Translations under genes and position numbers: made by a program | Shown: positions 44,382-51,740 of the stretch, in pieces | Layout: every line of letters starts with the position of its first letter | Numbering within the stretch: position 1 is the stretch's first letter | The notes under the pieces: model-generated | Told to the model about the DNA's origin: nothing | The model's database searches: none | What the model saw: the letters and a program-made list of their open reading frames with translations, nothing else | Assembly (NCBI RefSeq): GCF_016892765.1 | Contig: NZ_JAFEMD010000012.1 | Coordinates: forward strand, 1 to 64,000 | DNA: 64,000 nucleotides | Source of the DNA: Microvirga arvi | GTDB taxonomy: Bacteria > Pseudomonadota > Alphaproteobacteria > Rhizobiales > Beijerinckiaceae | Direction of reading: 5' to 3'

Positions 44382-46201
44382 GCCGACATTCCCTTCATGA
44401 TGATTGCCGTCCATGGGAGAAGCTGAAGTCCCGAGCCTGCCGACACGATGCTTGTTGAACTCGACCAAAGCACGCGAGCATCCTCATCCATGATCCCGCT
44501 CACGGGGCCATCGCTGAAGTTGGCGAGCAGGCGGAGCGTGCCGGAGGCAAAGGTCCAGGTCACATCGAGGGCTTTCTCAGAGGAAATCGTAATGCGGGAA
44601 CCATGGTACTCGCTCTTCAGGAGCGGTACGATATCTGTTTGCCTCAGATCGAGCAGACGACGTGTTTGCGACAGCGTCTCTCTGTATGGCGGTAGCTCAG
44701 TCTCCGACCAGTCGAGCCGCGATCGCTCGAATGTCGTGCGGTCCGTCGGATCAGGTATGCGCTGGGACATTTCCGGATCCGTGAAGGCCTTGAACCGCTT
44801 GAACTCGCCGCGGCGGCCGTCGCGAACCGCCTTCGCCAGATCCGGGTCGTTCTCGAAATCGACAAAGAACTGGAATGGCGTCGATGCCGACCATTCCTCA
44901 CCCATGAAGATCAAGGGAATCTGCGGCGAAAGCAGGAAGATGCCTTGCGCGAGAGACAAACGCTCCGGCGGTATTAGATGCGACAGGCGTTCACCGAAGG
45001 CGCGGTTCCCGACCTGATCATGGTTCTGGAGGAAGGACACGAACGCTGTCGGGTGCAGGTGACCCGAGGGTTCGCCGCGGACAACGCCGCTCTTATGCGG
45101 TGACCGATCGCCTTGATACGCAAAACCTTCCGCCAGGGCCCGCCCGAGATGCTCGAGCGGACGGTTGGCGTAATCCTCGTAGTAGCCTTCGTTCTCGCCG
45201 GTCAGCAGGGCATGCCACGAATTGTGGATGTCATCGGCCCATTGCGCCGTGTGCAGCCTCGGCTGCTGCTCCCCGTCACGGCCGAGCCAGCGTGCCTGGT
45301 TGGCTTCGTTCTCGAGCACCAGGTGAATCTGGCGTCCGGGCAGGGCTTCGCGGATTCGGTTTGCCAGTTCCTCGATGAAGTGGGGCTCGCCGTCGTCCAC
45401 GATGGCATGAACCGCATCGAAGCGAAGCCCGTCGAAGTGAAATTCTTCCAGCCAGTAAAGCGCGTTGTGGAAGAAGAAGTCGCGCACGATACGGCTGCCT
45501 TCGCCGTCCACGTTGATACCCGCTCCCCACGGTGTCGGGTGGCGCTCCGTGAAGAAGGTCTTGGCATAGGCATGGAGATAGTTCCCGGATGGTCCGAAGT
45601 GGTTGTAGACCACATCGAGGAAAACCATCAGGCCGAGCGCATGTGCACGGTCGACGAGGCGCTTCAGATCGTTCGGGCTCCCATAGGCGGCATCGGGCGC
45701 ATAGGGGAGGACACCGTCATATCCCCAGTTCCGCTGCCCCGGAAACTCGCCGATGGGCATGAGCTCGATGGCCGTCACACCGAGGTCGCGCAGATTTTCG
45801 AGCTTCGCCATCAAGCCGGCATAGGTGCCCTCTGGTGTCGCCGTTCCGACGTGGATCTCATAAAGAACAGCTTCCTCCCACGGACGCCCCATCCAGGATG
45901 TGTCGGACCAGGAATATGACCCGGGATCGACTATGAGGCTCAGGCCGTGGACGTCATCAGGCTGGAATCGTGACGCCGGATCGGGCACAACAAGATTGCC
46001 ATCGATCTTGTAGCCGTAACGACTGCCTGCGCGAGCATCTTGCGAGACGAGGCGATACCAGCCTTCGTCATCGGATGTCATCGGCAGCTCGGCATTGTTC
46101 AGCACGAGCCCTACCTCGTGAGCCGTGGGGGCCCACAGAGCAAAGCGAACACCATCGGGGGTTATCTCAGCCCCAAAGGGCATGGAGTGAACGCGCCGCA
46201 T
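44378..46201 (-). CDS. treZ: Malto-oligosyltrehalose trehalohydrolase
   Basis: This 607-residue GH13 enzyme releases trehalose from malto-oligosyltrehalose made by TreY. It has an N-terminal CBM48-like domain (about 1-95, starting MPFGAEI) and a barrel with VMVFLDVVYNHFGPSGNYL-like sequence, nucleophile Asp in FDGLRFDAVHAI, acid Glu in HLVLENEANQ and FLQNHDQVGNRA. It is first in its operon, with the fusion gene overlapping its stop. The start is supported by GGAG 5 bases upstream. An exact EcfG-type promoter match lies just upstream, so it is probably induced by general stress. Confidence 0.94.
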   Translation of the reverse strand: MRRVHSMPFGAEITPDGVRFALWAPTAHEVGLVLNNAELPMTSDDEGWYRLVSQDARAGSRYGYKIDGNLVVPDPASRFQPDDVHGLSLIVDPGSYSWSDTSWMGRPWEEAVLYEIHVGTATPEGTYAGLMAKLENLRDLGVTAIELMPIGEFPGQRNWGYDGVLPYAPDAAYGSPNDLKRLVDRAHALGLMVFLDVVYNHFGPSGNYLHAYAKTFFTERHPTPWGAGINVDGEGSRIVRDFFFHNALYWLEEFHFDGLRFDAVHAIVDDGEPHFIEELANRIREALPGRQIHLVLENEANQARWLGRDGEQQPRLHTAQWADDIHNSWHALLTGENEGYYEDYANRPLEHLGRALAEGFAYQGDRSPHKSGVVRGEPSGHLHPTAFVSFLQNHDQVGNRAFGERLSHLIPPERLSLAQGIFLLSPQIPLIFMGEEWSASTPFQFFVDFENDPDLAKAVRDGRRGEFKRFKAFTDPEMSQRIPDPTDRTTFERSRLDWSETELPPYRETLSQTRRLLDLRQTDIVPLLKSEYHGSRITISSEKALDVTWTFASGTLRLLANFSDGPVSGIMDEDARVLWSSSTSIVSAGSGLQLLPWTAIIMKGMSA

Positions 46202-46232
46202 CGAAACTCCGGAATTACGGGAAGCACTTGCG

Positions 46233-46257
46233 AACGAGGATGGTCAAGCAATGTTCC
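46233..46257 (-). promoter_or_regulatory. EcfG-type (general stress response) promoter of treZ operon
   Basis: On the minus strand the sequence reads GGAAC (46257-46253), a 16-base spacer, then CGTT (46236-46233). This is an exact match to the alphaproteobacterial EcfG consensus GGAAC-N16/17-CGTT. The treZ ATG is 32 bases beyond the -10 element, leaving a short leader of about 25 bases. Confidence 0.78.
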
Positions 46258-46367
46258 GGCAGAGAAAAGAAAAACAGCCAAGCTCACAATCGTGCATCAC
46301 TGATCGACTGGCATTCTGCGGCCAAGCTGGCTTGAAGGACTAGTCAAAAATTTTCTGATTTTTCTGT

Positions 46368-46393
46368 GGAACTAACCCTGGGGCAAGTGAGTT
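46368..46393 (+). promoter_or_regulatory. EcfG-like promoter of the second glycogen synthase gene
   Basis: GGAAC (46368-46372), a 17-base spacer, then AGTT (46390-46393). The -35 is exact and the -10 keeps the conserved GTT. It lies 58 bases before the glgA2 ATG, back to back with the treZ promoter in the same intergenic region. Confidence 0.6.
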
Positions 46394-46451
46394 AAAAGCC
46401 CGACTTCCTGTGGCGCGGGGGAGTCGATGGGGACCGCGCCTTTGAGCTAAT

Positions 46452-47978
46452 ATGCTGGATTCACTTCACCTGGACGCCGGTTCGGCTGTCTTGCCCTTGG
46501 CGCATGCCGAATTGCAAAGCGGCTCCCACGCTTCCATTTCGATCAAACGCCGTCAGTCAATTCTTTTTGTCACATCTGAGATCGCCGATTACATCAAGGC
46601 CGGCGGCCTCGGTGAGGTATCGGCGGCGTTGCCGCGCGCGCTTCGCCACCACTACGATGTTCGCATTCTCATTCCCGGATACCGTCAGGTTCTGTCGCAG
46701 ATTGAAGACGTGGAGGAGATCGCCCGCCTGCCGGCCTCATTCGGCATTCCAGCCTGCGGCCTCGGCCGCGGCACCACGAAGGACGGCCTGACGGTTTATA
46801 TTCTCCTATGTCCGGAACTCTATGACCGTGACGGTTCGCCCTACGTCGACAGCTTCGGCGCGGACTGGGGCGACAATGACATTCGCTTCGCACGCCTGGG
46901 GCTTGCAGCGGCCGACATCGCCTGCGGCTACGGCGATCCTTTATGGCGCGCCGATCTCCTGCACCTCAACGATTGGCCCTCCGGCCTCGCATCGGCGTAC
47001 CTTGCCTGGCGTGGGCAACGCATCCCGACGATCCTCACCATTCATAATCTTGCTTATCAGGGCAACTTCGACAGGGGGCGCCTGTCCCATCTCGGCATTC
47101 CCGATGCGGCGTTTCAGGTCAACGGTGTCGAGTTCTATGGCAAGCTCTCGTTCCTGAAAGCCGGCATCTACTACTCGTCCCATATCACGACGGTAAGCTC
47201 CACCTATGCCAAGGAGATCACGCGTCCGGAATTCGGCTGCGGCCTCGATGGGCTTCTCAGAACGCGAGCCGAAGAGGGACGTCTCGACGGGATCATCAAC
47301 GGCATCGATGCAAGTTGGGACCCGAGCACAGACCCTTACCTGGTCAGCCGTTTCTCGGCTGAGAATTGCCGAGGCAAGCGCGCTAACGCAAACACCGTGC
47401 GGAGAAGTTTCGGGCTGAACCTGTCATCCGGACCGCTCTTCGCGGTGGTGTCCCGTCTGGTTCATCAGAAGGGCGTGGATCTCGCCATCTCGGCGGCAGA
47501 AACCATTGTTTCGCAGGGCGGGCAGATTGCCGTCATCGGTCAGGGAGAGCCTCGCTTCGAAGCTGCATTGAAATCGCTCGCCAACCGTCATTCCGGATCC
47601 GTCGGTGTTAAGATTGGCTATGATGAGGGAGATGCCCGCCGCATGTATGCAGGCAGCGATTTCCTGCTCATGCCTTCGCGGTTCGAGCCCTGCGGCCTCA
47701 GCCAGATGTACGCGCAGAGGTTCGGCTCATTGCCGATCGCACATAAGACGGGTGGGTTGGCCGACACCATCGAGGATGGCGTCACAGGCTTCCTTTTCGG
47801 CGAGCCTTCGCTCAATCGGTTTATGGACGCCATCAGAAGAGGGCTCGACACCTTCCGCTCGACATCCCGTCTGACGGCCATGCGCCGTGCTGCGATGAAG
47901 AGGCCTCATGGCTGGGATCGCTCTGCGTCCCGCTATCAGGAGGTTTATGATCGTGCCTGCCAAGCGGCCTTGGCTTAA
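46452..47978 (+). CDS. Glycogen/starch synthase family protein, divergent copy 2
   Basis: The 508-residue GT5 family protein has an extra N-terminal extension of about 32 residues. The ADP-glucose motif has changed from KTGGLADV to KAGGLGEV (Lys49 kept), while TIHNLAYQG and the C-terminal [17 protein letters not shown] and TGGLADTIEDGVTGFLF are conserved. It should therefore still be an alpha-1,4-glucosyltransferase, possibly with altered donor or primer preference; that is inference. It has its own likely stress promoter and is divergent from treZ, separate from the housekeeping glgC-glgA pair. Confidence 0.88.
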   Translation: MLDSLHLDAGSAVLPLAHAELQSGSHASISIKRRQSILFVTSEIADYIKAGGLGEVSAALPRALRHHYDVRILIPGYRQVLSQIEDVEEIARLPASFGIPACGLGRGTTKDGLTVYILLCPELYDRDGSPYVDSFGADWGDNDIRFARLGLAAADIACGYGDPLWRADLLHLNDWPSGLASAYLAWRGQRIPTILTIHNLAYQGNFDRGRLSHLGIPDAAFQVNGVEFYGKLSFLKAGIYYSSHITTVSSTYAKEITRPEFGCGLDGLLRTRAEEGRLDGIINGIDASWDPSTDPYLVSRFSAENCRGKRANANTVRRSFGLNLSSGPLFAVVSRLVHQKGVDLAISAAETIVSQGGQIAVIGQGEPRFEAALKSLANRHSGSVGVKIGYDEGDARRMYAGSDFLLMPSRFEPCGLSQMYAQRFGSLPIAHKTGGLADTIEDGVTGFLFGEPSLNRFMDAIRRGLDTFRSTSRLTAMRRAAMKRPHGWDRSASRYQEVYDRACQAALA

Positions 47979-48087
47979 CGTCCATCAGTTCTGATTGCAT
48001 AATGTCTGTGATGAGCTGAATGACATTCAGCTCATTCTCATGTCGTCCTGAGCCATCACTCTTGCACATGCTCCAGTGATGCCGAAG

Positions 48088-48130
48088 GAAAATGAAGAAC
48101 CCGTGGCTGCGGATAGCGGCCACGGGTTCT
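48088..48130 (-). terminator. Terminator for the Gly-rich protein gene
   Basis: A 12-bp perfect stem (48096-48107 and 48119-48130) with an 11-base loop lies 19 bases past the stop of the minus-strand gene. Read on the minus strand it is followed by TCATTTTCC. It may also end plus-strand transcripts of the second glycogen synthase gene. Confidence 0.7.
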
Positions 48131-48149
48131 GTTCTGCAGCTAGAAAACT

Positions 48150-49001
48150 TTAGTCTTTGCCGCCCCCATTTCCGCCGCGACCGCCATCACCGCCCTTATC
48201 TCCACCCGGCCCGCGTCCACCACCGTTGCCGGGGTTAGACGGGTCGGAACCCTTGGGGCCATCAGGTTCGCCCTGGCTCGGCTCACCACCGTTGCCCAGG
48301 CCGTTGTTGCCCTTACTGCCGCCGTGGTCTGATCCCTTACCACCACCTTTGCCGCCGCCGTTTCCGCCAGCATTGCCAGGATTGGACGGGTCGGTGCCCT
48401 TCGGACCATCGGGCTCACCACGGTCTGGGCCATTGCCGATACCGTTGTTGCCCTTACCACCGGCTCCGCTATGGCCACCCGTTCCACCGTTGCCACCTGT
48501 ACCACCGGTTCCGCCGTTGCCGTCGTCACCGTTGGTGCCGGTTCCGCCAGTGCTGCCCGTGCCGCCCGGCGTCTGACCATTGCCGGTCGATCCGCCCGTG
48601 CTGCCGTTGCTGCCGGTTCCTGAGTTGCCACGGCCTGCAACAGCGCCCCCACGGCTCGGAGCGCGTCCGTCGGTGACGGTCCCGGGCGAGCCGACGATCG
48701 GGCTGCCAACAATCGGGCTGCCGGCGCCGGGTGTGATCGCCGGGTTGCGCCCGATCGAGCCGGTCACTGCATCGCGCTGATCCGAGAGGCGATCCGTTCT
48801 GCGCAAGGCTTGAGGCCGGATGGCGCAAGTGCAGACCTCCTGCCCCTGCACGATCCGAAGGCGGCAGTCATGGTACATGGATGGGTTGGCGACGGCTGGT
48901 ACGCATACCGGGCCAGGCCTGAGAGTCTGTGCATAGGACGGGGCCGCAAAACCAAGGATAAGGGCCGCGCCAGACAGAGCGAGAGCGTGCGAACGCTTCA
49001 T
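48150..49001 (-). CDS. Secreted Gly/Asn-rich repetitive protein
   Basis: The 283-residue protein has a clear signal peptide (MKRSHALALSGAALILGFAA, cleavage after SYA). A short Cys-containing region follows (four Cys; CVPAV, HDC and VCTC patterns), then a long low-complexity tail of Gly, Asn, Asp, Ser and Pro. Two imperfect repeats of about 47 residues start near 183 and 230, each with GNNG-[IL]-GNG, then GEPDGPKG-[TS]-DPSNPGN. The tail should be unstructured and surface-exposed or extracellular. The start at 49001 is chosen for the signal peptide and TAGGTGA upstream; the frame runs on to 49124. An EcfG-like promoter is found 66 bases upstream. Function unknown. Confidence 0.72.
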   Translation of the reverse strand: MKRSHALALSGAALILGFAAPSYAQTLRPGPVCVPAVANPSMYHDCRLRIVQGQEVCTCAIRPQALRRTDRLSDQRDAVTGSIGRNPAITPGAGSPIVGSPIVGSPGTVTDGRAPSRGGAVAGRGNSGTGSNGSTGGSTGNGQTPGGTGSTGGTGTNGDDGNGGTGGTGGNGGTGGHSGAGGKGNNGIGNGPDRGEPDGPKGTDPSNPGNAGGNGGGKGGGKGSDHGGSKGNNGLGNGGEPSQGEPDGPKGSDPSNPGNGGGRGPGGDKGGDGGRGGNGGGKD

Positions 49002-49066
49002 GTGTTCACCTACAAGTTTGCCAATTTTGATGTGTAGCTGCCTATAGACAGCCTGCTTGGCTAAAA

Positions 49067-49091
49067 GACGCAGGTATAGGAATAACGTTCC
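49067..49091 (-). promoter_or_regulatory. EcfG-like promoter for the Gly-rich protein gene
   Basis: On the minus strand GGAAC (49091-49087), a 16-base spacer and CGTC (49070-49067) match the EcfG consensus at all but the last -10 base. It is 66 bases before the chosen start. Confidence 0.5.
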
Positions 49092-49241
49092 CGAGGTCTG
49101 ATAAAAATCTAATCGCTTAGGCAAAGGAACTTTTGTCGGCTATATAATTTGCTTGGCTTACATGAACTTGATGCTTAGCAATATGATTGAGTTATGCTTG
49201 GTATATAGCTTGGCTTATGAAAGCCAGCCAAAGAGCTTAGA

Positions 49242-50678
49242 TCAAGGTTCAGCGAAGCGGCTCCCCTGATAGGCTTGTGCCATCTCAAGAATGCTGCCGA
49301 GCTTAGCCGAGAAAGCCGACCAGTCATCCTCAGCTGTGATGGGGCTCCAGATTGCCTCAACCTCATCGATGAGCATGGTGCAGGGAGCAGTCCGTTCAAA
49401 GTAGGGATGATCAAGGTTGACCCCTGTTCGCGGCTCATAGCCAGCGAGAGCTGAGCTGACAGCTCGAAAGGATTCATGAGCATAAAGAGCCGCTGACGGA
49501 CTTGCCTCCGCACGTCGTGCGCTCAGGCTTCCGCCATACCAATCAAAGAAGGTTTGTTCGAAGGGAGCGCGAGTTTCGTGAAGGAAAGTCCATAGCGCCT
49601 TCGACAAGGCACCATCGTATTCGTAACCTCTGGACTCGAGTCCGAGGCGGCGCAGAATTGAATGCGCGAATTCACGATGAAGGGCAGGCTCGAAGGCGGC
49701 AAGCGCTTGTTCCAGAGCATTCTGCGGAGCCAGAGGGAGAAGGCATTCCGCCAGACGGTACAGGTTCCACAGCAGGGCGTCAGGCTGACGTCCAAAAGCA
49801 TAGAGGCCCGTCTCGTCGAAATAGGCAGCTGTGAAAGCTGGATCGTAGTGCGGCAGGAAACGCCAGGGGCCGTAATCGAAGCTTTCTCCTGTGACATTGA
49901 TGTTGTCAGTATTCAGCACGCCGTGCACGAAGCCGGCGGTCATCCACTGTGCTCCCATCCGGGCAACGCTCTGGCAGACATGCTCGAGAAAGGCCTCCGC
50001 ACGTGCGGCTTCATTCTCGCGCCAGGCGTCGGGCAAGTAGGTCCGAATGGTATGATCGAGCAGCTTGCGGATGTTGTGGGGTTCATTGAGATACAGAAGG
50101 CGTTGGAATGTCCCAATGCGAATGTGGGAATGACTGAGCCGGACCAGAACGGATGAACGTGTGGGAGAGGGCTCGTCGCCTCTTTCGAGTTCCTCGCCTG
50201 TCTCGATCAGGCTGAAGGATTTCGATGTCTCGACCCCGAGGGCTTCCAGCATTTCCGTCGCAAGAATTTCCCGTATACCGCCCTTCAGCGTGAGCCTGCC
50301 GTCCGCATGACGAGACCAAGGCGTCTGACCGCTTCCTTTCGTGCCGAGATCGAGAAGCCTTTCATCCTCAGCATCCTTGAGCTGGGCGAAGAGAAATCCA
50401 CGTCCGTCACCGAGATGAGGGTTGTAAGCTCGGAACTGGTGACCGTGATAGCGCAGCGCAAGCGGCTGCTCAAAACTTCCCGGAAGCGGTTTGAACTCAC
50501 CGAAATGTTCGATCCACTCCTGGTCCGTCAGAACTCCGAGACCAACCCGTTCTGCCCAACGCTGGTTGCGGTAGCGCAGGATATGCTGCGGAAAGCTTGC
50601 CGGTTGAACGATGTCGTAGAAGTCGGGCCCGAGCTCCTCATGGCGCTTCGAGGCAGAAAAGACAGGAGCGTAGGGCAT
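49242..50678 (-). CDS. selO: SelO family protein adenylyltransferase (YdiU/UPF0061)
   Basis: At 478 residues this matches E. coli YdiU length. The family has a protein-kinase-like fold with a flipped ATP and transfers AMP to Ser/Thr/Tyr of target proteins. Visible marks are PLALRYHGHQFRAYNPHLGD, LDLGTKGSGQTPWSRHADGR with the Lys that holds the phosphates, TLKGGIREILATEMLEALG (Glu), and GFVHGVLNTDNINVTGESFDYGPWRFL with the metal-binding Asn/Asp. In E. coli, SelO is linked to oxidative stress. The gene stands alone on the minus strand, preceded by a long intergenic stretch with no obvious EcfG promoter. Confidence 0.92.
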   Translation of the reverse strand: MPYAPVFSASKRHEELGPDFYDIVQPASFPQHILRYRNQRWAERVGLGVLTDQEWIEHFGEFKPLPGSFEQPLALRYHGHQFRAYNPHLGDGRGFLFAQLKDAEDERLLDLGTKGSGQTPWSRHADGRLTLKGGIREILATEMLEALGVETSKSFSLIETGEELERGDEPSPTRSSVLVRLSHSHIRIGTFQRLLYLNEPHNIRKLLDHTIRTYLPDAWRENEAARAEAFLEHVCQSVARMGAQWMTAGFVHGVLNTDNINVTGESFDYGPWRFLPHYDPAFTAAYFDETGLYAFGRQPDALLWNLYRLAECLLPLAPQNALEQALAAFEPALHREFAHSILRRLGLESRGYEYDGALSKALWTFLHETRAPFEQTFFDWYGGSLSARRAEASPSAALYAHESFRAVSSALAGYEPRTGVNLDHPYFERTAPCTMLIDEVEAIWSPITAEDDWSAFSAKLGSILEMAQAYQGSRFAEP

Positions 50679-51053
50679 CCGGGCAACTCCATTCCATTCA
50701 CCTGATCATAAAGCCAACAATGCTGAAATGTTCACCTGATCGGGTCGGTGCGGCGTATGCAATCCGGATGCTCCATAGAAAGCCATGGCGTTGGAGGAAT
50801 CGACGAACTTAAAATTCAAGTGAGTTTGAGCTACAGAGTTTCAATCATGCATTGACGGGAGGTATTCGTCCCAAGCCGGTAAATTTTTTTAACCTCTGAT
50901 CAGCATCCCAAAATCTCTTTGGTTCCCGAGTGTTCCGGTCGGTTGCTCAAGCTGCTACAGCCGATGCCGGAACGATCTTGCGCTCTGGTCTATTGGCTGA
51001 CGCACCATCGTCTCTTAAGCTTCCCTTCAACGAAACAAGCGGGAGGCGGGTCT
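50679..51053. other. Intergenic region between selO and a small membrane-protein gene
   Basis: These 375 bases are AT-richer than average, with a run of T (AATTTTTTTAACC near 50884). They should hold divergent promoters. I see no gene, hairpin or RNA fold that I can name. GGAAC motifs occur but lack a matching -10. Confidence 0.45.
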
Positions 51054-51254
51054 ATGGCATTGAAGGATGTGCTGAGCCTTTGTGGACGGATCGGCTTGAT
51101 CGTGGCTGCATTCACATTCGTTGCAGGAATCGTGGCGGGTCCCCTGCTGGAGAAGATCTTCTTCTCCCCTCTGACGGTGACGGAACGCACCGGACAACCT
51201 ATTCTTCCGCCCGCCGATATTCTTTCCGAACAGCAGTCTGGAAAGCAGGGCTAA
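51054..51254 (+). CDS. Small single-pass membrane protein
   Basis: In this 66-residue protein one hydrophobic helix (about 13-30, IGLIVAAFTFVAGIVAGPLL) is followed by a short soluble tail (about 36 residues, Pro/Glu/Gln-rich). The start is strongly supported: GGGAGG lies 8 bases upstream. It is 83 bases before another small gene on the same strand. No family is recognised. Confidence 0.6.
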   Translation: MALKDVLSLCGRIGLIVAAFTFVAGIVAGPLLEKIFFSPLTVTERTGQPILPPADILSEQQSGKQG

Positions 51255-51337
51255 CCACTTTTTAGAGACCTGTGGGGCATACCCACTTCATCGCCGATGC
51301 AGGCAGGAATGCAGCTCCTGACGGAGGGGAGGGCGCG

Positions 51338-51712
51338 ATGAGCGACGATATGATTTTGCGGCAGGAAATCCGTTATTCCATCGGATATCTTCGCAGCATG
51401 ATCGACAGCTATTCAGGACTTTATTCGGGAGAAAACCTCACGCGCGATGTCCTGCGTTTTTGCGATGAGATGGACTGCCCAGGATCTCCCCACCCGCGCC
51501 TGCAGGAGGCAAGGCGCATGGTAGAGGATCGCTGCAGACGGCTTGCTCAGGCGACGGATCGCTTCGCCCGGCGTGATCCGGCCTCGATTGCAACCTCACG
51601 GGCTCAAGCCATAGCCGCCATCGACATGCTCCAGGATGCGGTGTTCGAGGCACGCAAGTCCCGGATGCCCGTTCCGTCCTCGGGATGCCTGCTGCGCAGA
51701 CAGGGCTCTTGA
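51338..51712 (+). CDS. Small hypothetical helical protein
   Basis: This 124-residue soluble, charged, mostly helical protein has four Cys and a repeated basic pattern (RRMVEDRCRRLAQATDRFAR). It is not recognised. The ATG at 51338 has a very strong ribosome-binding site (GGAGGGGAGGG); the longer frame from 51272 lacks one. It is convergent with the L,D-transpeptidase gene, 28 bases away. Confidence 0.6.
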   Translation: MSDDMILRQEIRYSIGYLRSMIDSYSGLYSGENLTRDVLRFCDEMDCPGSPHPRLQEARRMVEDRCRRLAQATDRFARRDPASIATSRAQAIAAIDMLQDAVFEARKSRMPVPSSGCLLRRQGS

Positions 51713-51740
51713 CGGGCAAGCTTGTGAGGGTGTGGGCTGC

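Noticed and set aside
43293-44426. Open frame of 377 codons opposite the MalQ part of the fusion gene
   Set aside because: The opposite strand has intact GH77 catalytic motifs throughout; this frame shows none.
48231-48420. Regular short repeats that could be read as a CRISPR-like array
   Set aside because: The repeats are in-frame coding units of the Gly-rich protein, without equal-length unique spacers.
48157-48576. Pro-rich frame opposite the Gly-rich secreted protein
   Set aside because: It is the direct antisense of Gly codons (GGN to NCC), so the Pro richness is an artefact; no signal peptide or start site supports it.
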